Assembly: GCA_001564065.1 (NCBI GenBank)
Contig: LKNA01000001.1
Span: 1 to 64,000 of the forward strand
Origin: Chitinophagaceae bacterium T5-Br10_B2g13
GTDB taxonomy: Bacteria > Bacteroidota > Rhodothermia > Balneolales > Balneolaceae
Length of the DNA stretch: 64,000 nucleotides
Reading direction: 5' to 3'
Shown here one piece after another: positions 43,373 through 52,496 of the stretch. The first letter of the stretch is position 1, and every line of letters begins with the position of its first letter. The notes beneath the pieces were generated by a model. The model did no database searches and had not been told where the DNA came from. It worked only from the letters and a program-made list of their open reading frames with translations. A program made the translations under genes and the position numbers.

Positions 43373-44860
43373 TTAGTTTCTATTATTAGAAGATGACGAT
43401 GAGCGATTTCGGGATGAATTGCCGCTGCTGGATCTGTTGTTCGATGATGAGCGATTCACAGAACCACTGCTCGATCGGTTACTGTTTGAAGAACGATTTA
43501 CAGTTGAACGTGAAGATGAATTACTGCTTCTGGTTCTGTTCACACCGGAAGATGATCTGCTGCTATTTGTTATTCCTTCTATAGCCGCGTTACCTAAAGC
43601 TCGTCCTACAGATCTGAAAAACCCGGATGTGCTGTTCTGCCTTCTGTTGATATTTTCAGCGCGTACGGAAGGAGAGCTTATCCGATTTCTTACCGTTGCA
43701 CTTTCTGCTCTTCTGTTAACTGAAGATTGATTTACAGATCTGTTTACAGTTACTGATCTTCGGTTGATTGTTGTATTATTTCCAACATTTATCCGGTTCC
43801 CTTCAGATCGTGGCGCAACATTAGTAGATGTTCTGCTCGAAGTTGAACTCACAGCAGCCTGCTGGCGGTTTTCATTATTTGATCGATTACGGTTCGTACT
43901 CGACCCGCTTGAGCGATTTGAAGAATTACTCCTGTTTACAGATCCACTGCTTCGGTTGTTGGAGCTAGACCGGTTTCTGTTTACAGATCCGCTGCTATTG
44001 TTATTAGAACGAGTACGGTTTACAGTACCGCTGGATCGGTTCGTATTTGTATTAGACCGATTGACTGTAGACCTGCTGTTGGTTCTGGTTGTAGCATTGG
44101 ATCGTATTGTGCTCGCAGATCTGGTTCGGTTTACAGTACTGCTTCTATTTACCTGCGTAGATCTTGCGTTGCTTCTAATAGCGCTTCTGCTGCTCTGAGC
44201 CGTTGCGGTTCTGTTTCTTATCACATTACCTCGTGTTGCCAGTCCTGAACTTCTCGGGCCATAATCTCTGCGAACGGTTCTTGTATTGTACACTATCAAA
44301 GGCCTGCCATAATACCCGCTGTATCCCCAGTATCCGCTATAAAAACCACCATAGTAAGAGTATGGGCTATAGTGAAATCTGTATGGATCATAATAAGCCC
44401 AGCCAAAACCAATACTGAAGTGTGGCCGGAAAAATCTAGCAGCAAAGTAGCTTTGTCCATAATAAGCCGGCCCGTAGTATCTGTAGAAAGGTGGTGTATA
44501 CCAGGAACTGAAATGGTAAGGATAGTAGTGATAGTGATGTACAGAACTGTAAGATCTTCGCACATTTCGATCGTGTGCTAAATCAATACCGTAATTTAAA
44601 TACCACTCCTTGGCTTCGTAATCCTTAAAATAGAACTCCTCAGCATCATCCCAGCCATCTTCGTAGCCCAGAACGTAGTCGTCTTCATTCACAATCTGAC
44701 CAGCCCTCTGATCAACAGCAGCTTGGCGATCCGGTGCTGGCTGAGTGGAAGCCGGATAATAGCCTCTGTCAGGTTGGACGGTCTTCACCTGTGTGTAGCA
44801 ACCGGACAAAAGTAGTCCTGATGCAATTAAAATCGCGAGATATTGTAGTTTGAATTTCAT
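43373..44860 (-). CDS. Lipoprotein with Tyr-rich and Ser/Arg/Asn-repeat regions
   Basis: A 495-aa lipoprotein (LLLSGCYT lipobox). After a short acidic segment there is a Tyr/His/Phe-rich region (about 100-195, YGGFYSGYWGYSGYYGRP) and then about 280 residues of low-complexity SxNRSxS repeats (SGSVNRNRSSSNNRSSG and similar) up to the C-terminus. The repeats are strongly basic and probably disordered. They may bind polysaccharide or DNA at the surface; this is a guess from charge. Repeats also show at DNA level (GTTTACAGATCC..CTGCT units). It is upstream of the FadL-like gene with a 70-bp gap. Confidence 0.65.
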   Translation of the reverse strand: MKFKLQYLAILIASGLLLSGCYTQVKTVQPDRGYYPASTQPAPDRQAAVDQRAGQIVNEDDYVLGYEDGWDDAEEFYFKDYEAKEWYLNYGIDLAHDRNVRRSYSSVHHYHYYPYHFSSWYTPPFYRYYGPAYYGQSYFAARFFRPHFSIGFGWAYYDPYRFHYSPYSYYGGFYSGYWGYSGYYGRPLIVYNTRTVRRDYGPRSSGLATRGNVIRNRTATAQSSRSAIRSNARSTQVNRSSTVNRTRSASTIRSNATTRTNSRSTVNRSNTNTNRSSGTVNRTRSNNNSSGSVNRNRSSSNNRSSGSVNRSNSSNRSSGSSTNRNRSNNENRQQAAVSSTSSRTSTNVAPRSEGNRINVGNNTTINRRSVTVNRSVNQSSVNRRAESATVRNRISSPSVRAENINRRQNSTSGFFRSVGRALGNAAIEGITNSSRSSSGVNRTRSSNSSSRSTVNRSSNSNRSSSGSVNRSSSNNRSSSGNSSRNRSSSSSNNRN

Positions 44861-45095
44861 ATCAGCCTCCGGCTTATTAACAGTTCTGTACCTTCAACAG
44901 TAAAAATACACAACTGGTTTCATACATTGTATCACATATCCATGTGAGTAAATGTAAAATCTTCAATTTATTGATCATTAAAGCAGATCAACACTTTCTA
45001 AACCCATATTCTGTCTTTGATTATAACGCAGAGCAGATTATAGTGTTGCAGGAAATATTAAGGGCTTACATTACAATGCATTAAGAAAATAAATA

Positions 45096-45728
45096 TTAAA
45101 TCTCTCCTCTTAATGACTTAGCAATTACCTCAGCTTTTGAGTTTACATGAAGCTTTTTATAGATATTTCGAATGTGGGCTCTCACCGTATCAATTGAAAT
45201 ATCAAATCGATCAGCTATCATTTTATAGCTTAATCCGTCAACCAGACCATTGACAATATCTTGTTCGCGGGCCGTCAAATCACTTTCCGGCTTCTTTTTT
45301 ACCTGAGTCGTGTTAAAATACTGAATCACTTTCCGTGCGATCTGCGGAGACATCGGTGCCCCACCTTTTGCGAGATCCTCTACTGCTTCTTTAATCTCAG
45401 GCAGAGAGGTATGTTTGAGAAGGTATCCTGATGCACCGGCTTTAAGGGAATCGAAAATTTTATGCGAATCGTGATAAACTGTAAGCATAATGATATCTAT
45501 CTCAGGGTAGTCCTGCTTGATGATTCCAATCCCTTCTATCCCGGACATACCCGGCAGCTGTATATCCATTAAAAGAATATCCGGCAGCTCTTTCTCTTTC
45601 AGATAGTCGAGCATCTCTTCTACAGAGTCGACCGCTACACGGCAACTGATTCCATCTTGCATATCCAGATAGCGCTGAATGAGATTTCTGATTTTTACAT
45701 TGTCTTCTACAATTCCAACTTTAATCAT
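45096..45728 (-). CDS. NarL/FixJ-family response regulator
   Basis: A 210-aa regulator. The receiver domain has an ED acidic pair (VGIVEDNVK), phospho-acceptor Asp55 (ILLMDIQLPG), and the Lys-containing SGYLLKHTSL segment. The C-terminal LuxR helix-turn-helix reads LTAREQDIVNGLVDGLSYKMIA and TVRAHIRNIYKKLHV. It starts 24 bp after the propeller-type sensor kinase on the same strand and is its likely partner. Confidence 0.94.
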   Translation of the reverse strand: MIKVGIVEDNVKIRNLIQRYLDMQDGISCRVAVDSVEEMLDYLKEKELPDILLMDIQLPGMSGIEGIGIIKQDYPEIDIIMLTVYHDSHKIFDSLKAGASGYLLKHTSLPEIKEAVEDLAKGGAPMSPQIARKVIQYFNTTQVKKKPESDLTAREQDIVNGLVDGLSYKMIADRFDISIDTVRAHIRNIYKKLHVNSKAEVIAKSLRGEI

Positions 45729-45752
45729 AACTTCTCCTCTTTTGGTGGTTAA

Positions 45753-48638
45753 TCACTCTACCCGGCCTGCTGCCATTACTTTAAATCCATTTCCGTTTTC
45801 GATACTTAGATCTGCTCCTATTCGTTCAGCCCTCATCTTCATATTTCTCAATCCCTGTCCCGATTTTCTTAAACTTTCAGATCCCGTGCCATTATCTTCC
45901 ACCTTCAGATCAAAACTGTTACCATCAAACGAAAATCGTATTTGAGCACGTGTGGCGTTCGAGTGTTTTATAATATTGTTTACGGCCTCTTTAAATATCA
46001 AGTAGATGTTTTCCTTAGCCTGAACGGGGAGCTTCTCATTCATTTTCAGATCATCAAAATGGTAAATAACTTCACACGGTTTGTTACTAAAAACCTGATT
46101 CACATAATCCTGCATCCGGTCAGTAAGGTCACCGGCGGTATCGTTTCGGGCGTCAATAGACCATACAATATCATCCAGGCTGGTTACAATTTTCCGGCTC
46201 TGCTCCCCTAATTGACTCAGTGTTTCCCGCATTTCGTTACTGATCTCACCTGCCTGTAAAAAGTCGGTCTGAAGAGCCAGCTCTGTAAGAGATGAGCCAA
46301 CATCATCATGCAGATCGCTGGCAATTTGAACCCTCATCTTTTCAATTTCCACCTGCTTGCTCACCCGATAGTAGTGTATGATAAAAAGTATTAGCCCGCC
46401 GAAAGAAGCCGTTGCCAAAAGAATAAACCACCATTGGAAATAGAAAGGAGGCAGGATTGTAAATCCAAACTGCAGGGTTTTTTCACTTTCTGCGCCATCC
46501 GCATTGTAGGCTCTTACCTGGAGTGAATAATCGCCCGGTGGCAGTCCGGGATAACGGATCTCATTTTCCCTAGTTATTGTCCAATCATTACTCATTCCTC
46601 GTAAACGATGTTGGTAAATAATCTGGTCAGGAGCTTCAAAAGTTAATCCCGTAACCGTAGCCTGAAGAAAGTTTGAATCGTGGGTGAGACGATACTCCCT
46701 TCCGGGAAGCATATCGCGGCCACTAATCGAGAGGGATTCAAATTCAAGCCCCGGTGCTGCTTCATTATTTTCAATCCTATTGGGGAAAAAACGACTTAAA
46801 CCCTCCACAGTTCCGAGCCAGATAGAGCCGTCAGATGCCAGAAACGATCCGCCTGCATTTAGCTCATTGGCAATTAATCCCTGGCTGTTAGTAAATGTAC
46901 GGTAGGATTGCATCCGTTCGAGCTCAGTTTCCGATGCGTAAAACTCATCCTTTCTAAACAGATAGAGCCCGCGATTTGTACCAAACCAATACCGGTTATC
47001 CCGGTCCTGAATTGTAAAGTAGAAAATGGTTTCAACCTGGTTGGAGCGAATTAATCTCTCTACTCTGTTGTCGCGATAGCGCGCAGGGCCATTAAAGGTA
47101 GAAAACCACTTCTCACCGAGATGATCTATGAAAATTTGTATAACACCGTTGCTCGGCAGTCCGTCTGCAATGGTTATAGTTTCAAACTCCCCCTCGTGAT
47201 ATTTTGCCACACCACCGTAGGTGGCTAACCATATTGCACCGTCTTCATCCTGTTTGATATCCATCACGGTATTGTTGAGAAGAACATTGGAAGTGTTGTA
47301 GTGGTCATATCCGTCGTCCCGAAGCCGAAATACGCCATCGTTATAAGTCCCGATCCAATACTCGTTATTCTCCAAATCTTCGTGAATGCTCCTCACCGAC
47401 TGAAAGTTGATATTAAAAGCCTCAAAGTCAGTAAACCTCTCCCCTTCGTAAATTGAGATCCCTTCACGGGTTCCAACCCAAAATCGATCCCGGCTGTCTG
47501 ATAAAAAAGTGTATACCTTATTATCCGTAAGTCCAACGGACTCATCAAAAACCTGAAAATTTTCTCCATCATATAGAACGGCACCACCACCGTACGTAGC
47601 AATCCAGACATTACCGTTTGGATCTTCAGCGAAACCGGTCACTACATTATTGGGCAGACCGGTGTCAATATTATAGCTTTGAAACAGTTCACCTGAATAG
47701 TGAGTAATCCCCCCACCCAACGTCCCCAGCCATAAATTCCCTTCGCGATCGATAATGCTGGAGTAAATTATCGTTGCAGGCAGCCCATTTTCGCGATTGT
47801 AATTCTTGAACGATTGGCCGTCAAATAGAGAGAGTCCGTTTTCTGTTCCAACCCAAATTCGATCATAGGCCTGAACGGTAATGGTAAGCACCCGATTGTT
47901 GTTGAGCCCCTGGTCTTGATTGTAGAGTTGAAACTCACCATCCCTGAACAGTACAAGTCCCTCACGGGAAGCTATCCACAACCTGTTATACCTATCCACA
48001 ACTACATTTTGAACGCGAACTTCCGGAAGACCTTCTTCATCACCGAAATAATCACATCTGCCATCTTCCAGCCGGAAAAGTCCTTCATCTGATGCTACCC
48101 AAATTACACCATCCTCTGTCTGAGCCAATCCGTTTGCAGTTTGTATACCAAGATCATTCTCATCACTATAGTGGACCAATTCATCCTCGCTGTTCAGCCT
48201 CCACAAACCTCTGCCGGAGGTACCTATCCAAATAGTGCCAAGAAAATCTTCAAAAAAAGCAAAGATGGGAGTTCCCGAGAGTTCAGCCAGATGTTCGGGC
48301 GTATAAAGGGAATCATCACTGATAATTGAAATTCCACTTTCGGTACCTACCCAAACCCTCTCTTTTGAATCCTCAAAAAGAGTGTGCACTCTATTATTTG
48401 CGAGTCCATTTTCTTCGTAGTACTGTCGAAAACTTTTCCCGTCAAACCGGTTCAGTCCATAGCCGGTAGCCACCCAAATATACCCCTTTGAATCCTGAAT
48501 CAGATCATGGGCAACCGACTCACTTAGCCCAATTTCGATAGAGTAGTTACGGAATGGTAGAATCTGAGCCGTAGCCATCTCCTGTACCGCAAATATAATG
48601 AGGATTAAAGCCGCTATTTTTTTACTAAAGTCCATCAA
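45753..48638 (-). CDS. Propeller-type sensor histidine kinase
   Basis: A 961-aa inner-membrane sensor. After a signal peptide there are about a dozen two-component-regulator propeller repeats of the form G-x-x-x-F-x-x-x-x-x-G-L-x-x-N-x-V-x-x-I-x-x-D, for example GLANNRVHTLFEDSKERVWVGT. Next comes a Y_Y_Y domain (about 640-720, PPGDYSLQVRAYNADG), a membrane helix (WWFILLATASFGGLILFIIHYY), and a HisKA_3/HATPase kinase with IASDLHDDVGSSLTE and FKEAVNNIIKHS. Such kinases sense periplasmic ligands, often glycans in Bacteroidota. The full propeller sits outside the cell membrane. It is followed by its NarL-type regulator. Confidence 0.93.
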   Translation of the reverse strand: MMDFSKKIAALILIIFAVQEMATAQILPFRNYSIEIGLSESVAHDLIQDSKGYIWVATGYGLNRFDGKSFRQYYEENGLANNRVHTLFEDSKERVWVGTESGISIISDDSLYTPEHLAELSGTPIFAFFEDFLGTIWIGTSGRGLWRLNSEDELVHYSDENDLGIQTANGLAQTEDGVIWVASDEGLFRLEDGRCDYFGDEEGLPEVRVQNVVVDRYNRLWIASREGLVLFRDGEFQLYNQDQGLNNNRVLTITVQAYDRIWVGTENGLSLFDGQSFKNYNRENGLPATIIYSSIIDREGNLWLGTLGGGITHYSGELFQSYNIDTGLPNNVVTGFAEDPNGNVWIATYGGGAVLYDGENFQVFDESVGLTDNKVYTFLSDSRDRFWVGTREGISIYEGERFTDFEAFNINFQSVRSIHEDLENNEYWIGTYNDGVFRLRDDGYDHYNTSNVLLNNTVMDIKQDEDGAIWLATYGGVAKYHEGEFETITIADGLPSNGVIQIFIDHLGEKWFSTFNGPARYRDNRVERLIRSNQVETIFYFTIQDRDNRYWFGTNRGLYLFRKDEFYASETELERMQSYRTFTNSQGLIANELNAGGSFLASDGSIWLGTVEGLSRFFPNRIENNEAAPGLEFESLSISGRDMLPGREYRLTHDSNFLQATVTGLTFEAPDQIIYQHRLRGMSNDWTITRENEIRYPGLPPGDYSLQVRAYNADGAESEKTLQFGFTILPPFYFQWWFILLATASFGGLILFIIHYYRVSKQVEIEKMRVQIASDLHDDVGSSLTELALQTDFLQAGEISNEMRETLSQLGEQSRKIVTSLDDIVWSIDARNDTAGDLTDRMQDYVNQVFSNKPCEVIYHFDDLKMNEKLPVQAKENIYLIFKEAVNNIIKHSNATRAQIRFSFDGNSFDLKVEDNGTGSESLRKSGQGLRNMKMRAERIGADLSIENGNGFKVMAAGRVE

Positions 48639-48760
48639 AATAAGCTAACAACTTCCTGCAAAGGAGCAAATCACATATTCATGCGGTTTGCGATTTGATC
48701 TATTCCCGGGTCAGGGATAAAGCGGAGTACAACAGTGAATGTATAGTCCTGCCAAAAACA

Positions 48761-48790
48761 GAAAAAGCTCCCATACTGGAGCTTTTTCAA
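48761..48790 (-). terminator. Terminator after rpoD
   Basis: GAAAAAGCTCC-CATACT-GGAGCTTTTTC is an 11-bp stem with a T-run on the minus strand, 21 bases past the sigma-factor stop. Confidence 0.8.
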
Positions 48791-48810
48791 ATCTGATAAG
48801 TTTCTATACG

Positions 48811-49665
48811 TTAGCCGAGATATGCTCTCAAAGCTGCGCTTCTGTTGTGATGACGAAGCTTACGAAGTGCTTTCTCTTTAATCTGGCGAACACGTTCCCG
48901 TGTAAGATCAAAACGTTCACCGATCTCTTCGAGTGTAAGTGAGTGTTCACGGCCGATTCCAAAATAGAGGCGAATAACTTCAGCTTCCCTTTTTGTGAGT
49001 TTGGAAAGTGCTCTTTCAATCTCCACTTTCAAAGACTCACCCATCAATTCGTTATCCGGGTTAGGAATCTCCTCATTTTCAAGGACATCCAACAGCCTGT
49101 TATCCTCTCCCTGAGCAAAAGGTGCGTCCATCGAGAGATGTCGACCGGAAATCTTTAGGGTGTCAGCCACTTCAGATACCGTCATTTCCAAACTTTCGGC
49201 AAGTTCAGCTGCAGAAGGTACACGTTCGTACTCCTGCTCTAATTTTGAAAGCTCTTTACCGATTTTGTTTAGAGCACCAACACGGTTCAGTGGCAATCGA
49301 ACGATACGACTCTGCTCGGCAAGTGCCTGAAGAATAGATTGTCGAATCCACCAAACAGCATACGAGATAAACTTAAATCCACGGGTTTCATCAAAACGCT
49401 TTGCAGCTTTAATCAAACCGAGGTTACCTTCGTTAATTAAATCTCCGAGTGATAATCCTTGATTCTGATACTGTTTTGCTACAGAAACAACAAAACGAAG
49501 GTTGGCTTTGGTGAGTTCTTCAAGTGCCCTTTGCGATCCTTTTTGAATCTCCTTAGCAAGACGAACCTCGTCGTCTGGGGTGATGAGCTTCTCTTTTCCT
49601 ATTTCGTGTAAGTATCGATCTAAAGATTCAGATTCGCGGGTAGAAATTCCTGAACTTTTTGCCAC
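48811..49665 (-). CDS. rpoD: Primary RNA polymerase sigma factor RpoD/SigA
   Basis: A 284-aa group 1-type sigma factor without region 1.1, as usual in Bacteroidota-like lineages. Region 1.2 is [18 protein letters not shown]; region 2 carries [19 protein letters not shown] and [20 protein letters not shown], followed by WWIRQSI for -10 recognition and melting; region 4.2 has [20 protein letters not shown] for the -35 element. It starts at a GTG. It recruits RNA polymerase to housekeeping promoters. It lies alone between the propeller kinase and deoB, on the minus strand, with a terminator at its end. Confidence 0.92.
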   Translation of the reverse strand: MAKSSGISTRESESLDRYLHEIGKEKLITPDDEVRLAKEIQKGSQRALEELTKANLRFVVSVAKQYQNQGLSLGDLINEGNLGLIKAAKRFDETRGFKFISYAVWWIRQSILQALAEQSRIVRLPLNRVGALNKIGKELSKLEQEYERVPSAAELAESLEMTVSEVADTLKISGRHLSMDAPFAQGEDNRLLDVLENEEIPNPDNELMGESLKVEIERALSKLTKREAEVIRLYFGIGREHSLTLEEIGERFDLTRERVRQIKEKALRKLRHHNRSAALRAYLG

Positions 49666-49826
49666 GTTATATAAAGATTTCTTTAAAAGTTGTGCTTGCG
49701 CCTGTGATCTGCTATTGCAACGAGCAGTGATGAATATTGTTGTTAGTCACCCAAAACTCGAACTGTTTAAGATACAAACAAAATGTATTCTTTTGAAATT
49801 GGATTTGCTGCTTTATTTGTCAATGA

Positions 49827-51002
49827 TTATAAAGCTTTATCCAAAAAAGATGTTCCCGGAAGCGGGTTCTTAATATCAAAGAAATCCAGAACAGATGCGG
49901 CTACATCGGAGAACGTACCCCTGATACCCAAATCCTCTCCAACAGTTCCGGAACCGTTTACTGCAAGCAGAGGCACAAATTCTCTGGTATGGTCCGTGCT
50001 GTCATCTGTTGGGTCATTACCGTGGTCGCCGATAAATACCAGCATATCCCCATCCTCAAGTTTATTGACCATTGCCGGTATAGCCCGGTCAATCTCTTCC
50101 AATGCTTTTGCAAAACCTTCTGGATCCTGGCGATGTCCATATTTTTGGTCAGTGTCTATCAGGTTTACAAACACGAAACTTTTTTCAATTCCGGCACTCA
50201 TCAAACTCAACGTTTGTGACAGGCCTTCTGCATTACTTTTTGTACGCCTGTACTGGTCGAATCCCTCTTCAGCAAAAAGGTCAATAATTTTTCCGATTGA
50301 ATAGGTCTTCACCCCACTATCCTGCAGCAGAGACATTAAATTTGGTTTAGGCGGGATCATCGAATAGTCATGGCGATCGTCTGAAAGTCTTTCAAAATTA
50401 CCGGGCTCTCCGTGGAATGGCCTGGCAATAACGCGCCCCACGCCGTGTTCTCCCGTCATAACTTCGTTTCTGGCATAATCACACCACTCATAGAGCTTAT
50501 CCAGCGGAACAACATTCACATGGCAGGCGATCTGAAATACACTATCAGCGGAGGTATATACAATCGGTTTTCCTGTTTTGATGTGCTCTTCGCCGTAATC
50601 GCGGATCACATCTGTTCCCGAGTATGGAAGATTTGCCAAAACACCCTGCGTCCCGGTTTTCTCACAAAACTTGTTTATCACATCTTCAGGGAAGCCATTC
50701 GGATACGTTGGAAATGGCTGATCCAGATGGATACCGGCAATTTCCCAGTGCCCGGTTGTAGAATCTTTTCCGGCCGATACTTCACGCATTTTCCCAAAGC
50801 TTGCAAGCGGCTGATCAAATTTATCAACAGACTGTAAAGGTTCTATATTACCGAGGCCAAGCCGTTCAAAGTTGGGAAGCTTTACGCCGGTATGCTCCAA
50901 TACATGCCCCAGTGTATTTGTCCCTTCGTCTCCGTAATGGGCGGCATCTTCCTGCGCGCCGATCCCCAAACCATCAATTACTACCACAAAAAATCTTGGC
51001 AT
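49827..51002 (-). CDS. deoB: Phosphopentomutase
   Basis: A 391-aa cytosolic enzyme of the alkaline-phosphatase superfamily that converts (deoxy)ribose-1-phosphate to the 5-phosphate in nucleoside salvage. Metal-binding motifs are clear: VVIDGLGIGAQEDA at the N-terminus, KDSTTGHWE with the active Thr, and GDHGNDPTDDSTDHTREFVPLL at the C-terminus. Length fits the family. Downstream on the same strand of the GAF/GGDEF-like protein (17-bp gap). Confidence 0.95.
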   Translation of the reverse strand: MPRFFVVVIDGLGIGAQEDAAHYGDEGTNTLGHVLEHTGVKLPNFERLGLGNIEPLQSVDKFDQPLASFGKMREVSAGKDSTTGHWEIAGIHLDQPFPTYPNGFPEDVINKFCEKTGTQGVLANLPYSGTDVIRDYGEEHIKTGKPIVYTSADSVFQIACHVNVVPLDKLYEWCDYARNEVMTGEHGVGRVIARPFHGEPGNFERLSDDRHDYSMIPPKPNLMSLLQDSGVKTYSIGKIIDLFAEEGFDQYRRTKSNAEGLSQTLSLMSAGIEKSFVFVNLIDTDQKYGHRQDPEGFAKALEEIDRAIPAMVNKLEDGDMLVFIGDHGNDPTDDSTDHTREFVPLLAVNGSGTVGEDLGIRGTFSDVAASVLDFFDIKNPLPGTSFLDKAL

Positions 51003-51018
51003 TAATTCAATTTTTAAA

Positions 51019-52482
51019 TTAAAAGTTACTGGCTGACCGGGTCTGGTTTCCTTTTAATGAATCGGAGAGCTCCCGTTTAGCTTTTTTGATCTGATCGTGC
51101 AAGTCACCGCTATCGGGTTCAATCTCTATCATACCGTATGTGAGTGATAAATCGACCTTAGGCCCTCCCAGGAGCTCTACGGGTTTCTCCAATTTAGAGT
51201 CAACAGAGGAGATCCACTTCTCACACAACTGATCATCTTTACCGGTAATAAGTACCGGGTAGATATAGTCTGAATTGAAACCAACAATGCCCGATGAACC
51301 GTTTCTTCCCGGATTCAGCAGATTAACCACTACTCTTTGCAGCCTTTTCAAATCTTCGAGCCTTAATCTGGATCGCAGTTCCTGCAAATGATTAATCGTT
51401 ACAAACCCAAACCACGTTCTCTCTCCCGTTTTCCCCGCTCTTTCTATCTGAGTTGCAAGAGTTCGCTCCCACACTTCAGGGATAAAACTGCCATATTCGC
51501 TTGTAAGAATATCTTTGTCTACGTCAACCTTCCCCTGATTTACCTGAATAGAGAGCGATGCCGTGCGCACCAGGTTTTTAATCTTATGCTTTACAGAATC
51601 TTTAAATGTAAGTGGATTCTTGTCGTATGCTAACACAACTGCATGGCGACGATCATGAATCATAATCGGAATGGCATAGGTTGCACCGTCCGTATTTTCC
51701 TCTGCCCTGGAAATTCGTTTAGGATTTTGATTAAAGTGAATGGCAAAAACATCCCTGCCTTTTTGAAGAGCGTCGTACGCCACACTTTTCTCCTCCATCA
51801 GCAGGCCAAGCATCGGATAGTCGGGTGATTTTAGTGATCGCATAATACTGCACCAGCTATCCATACCGCGGGCAATTACTGTAACGCCACCTGAGCGCAA
51901 AAGCTTCTGTATCTCTTCAGCCATCACCTTTAGTGCTTCAGCCTTGTGCAGTTTTGGAGTGATTTTTTCTAAAGACTCATCATACTTTTTCCACTCTTTC
52001 TCATTTTCATAGAGATCGGTAAGCTCCAGGTAAGTGTTCAACAAATTCAGAAGTGCATTTCTGTACGCAGATATCACATCATCATAGTCAGTTTGGTTGA
52101 TCTGAAACTCAGTTTCAACCACGGTTACCGCAACCGTTTCGCCATTGTTGATAAACGGAATAAGCGTGAGGAATCTGACCGGTACATGATCGTGGTAATG
52201 GGTAAGATCAGTAACTGAAAAATCTTCTTCAACTTTTAGCTGAATGACATTCTCAATCTCTTTAAAGCTATCGAGATAATACTCCTCAAAAGCAATTCGA
52301 TCTTTAAACATCACATTTGGCAGAATCGTAGAGCTTGTTTCAAGCACAAACTGCCCCCTGGTTCGATTAACCCAATACATATATACCGTATCCGCCTCCG
52401 TCGATTTACGCAATAGCTGCATAATATCTTCAACGGCATGTTTAAATTCGAAAAGTGCCTTTTCTTCTCGCTTATTGTCCAT
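51019..52482 (-). CDS. GAF-domain protein with a degenerate GGDEF-like C-terminus
   Basis: A 487-aa soluble protein. Two GAF-like domains can be traced (about 10-145, MQLLRKSTEADTVYMYWVN.., and about 180-325, LLRSGGVTVIARG.. AYAIPIMIHDRRHAVVLAY). The last 160 residues follow the diguanylate cyclase fold: GFVTINHLQELRSRLRLEDL in place of D-DxFKxxND, and LSLTYGMIEIEPDSGDLHDQ as the late strand and helix. The GGDEF signature itself is missing (the region reads GSSGIVGFNSDYIYP), so catalysis is not expected. It may bind a ligand and act as a regulator. It lies between pepF (14-bp gap) and deoB on the same strand, so the three are probably one operon. Confidence 0.65.
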   Translation of the reverse strand: MDNKREEKALFEFKHAVEDIMQLLRKSTEADTVYMYWVNRTRGQFVLETSSTILPNVMFKDRIAFEEYYLDSFKEIENVIQLKVEEDFSVTDLTHYHDHVPVRFLTLIPFINNGETVAVTVVETEFQINQTDYDDVISAYRNALLNLLNTYLELTDLYENEKEWKKYDESLEKITPKLHKAEALKVMAEEIQKLLRSGGVTVIARGMDSWCSIMRSLKSPDYPMLGLLMEEKSVAYDALQKGRDVFAIHFNQNPKRISRAEENTDGATYAIPIMIHDRRHAVVLAYDKNPLTFKDSVKHKIKNLVRTASLSIQVNQGKVDVDKDILTSEYGSFIPEVWERTLATQIERAGKTGERTWFGFVTINHLQELRSRLRLEDLKRLQRVVVNLLNPGRNGSSGIVGFNSDYIYPVLITGKDDQLCEKWISSVDSKLEKPVELLGGPKVDLSLTYGMIEIEPDSGDLHDQIKKAKRELSDSLKGNQTRSASNF

Positions 52483-52496
52483 CGATATCTGATTAT

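Noticed and set aside
43419-44198. CRISPR-like or satellite array suspected from repeated GTTTACAG units
   Set aside because: Units are irregular and in frame with the Ser/Arg/Asn repeats of the lipoprotein; there are no spacers.
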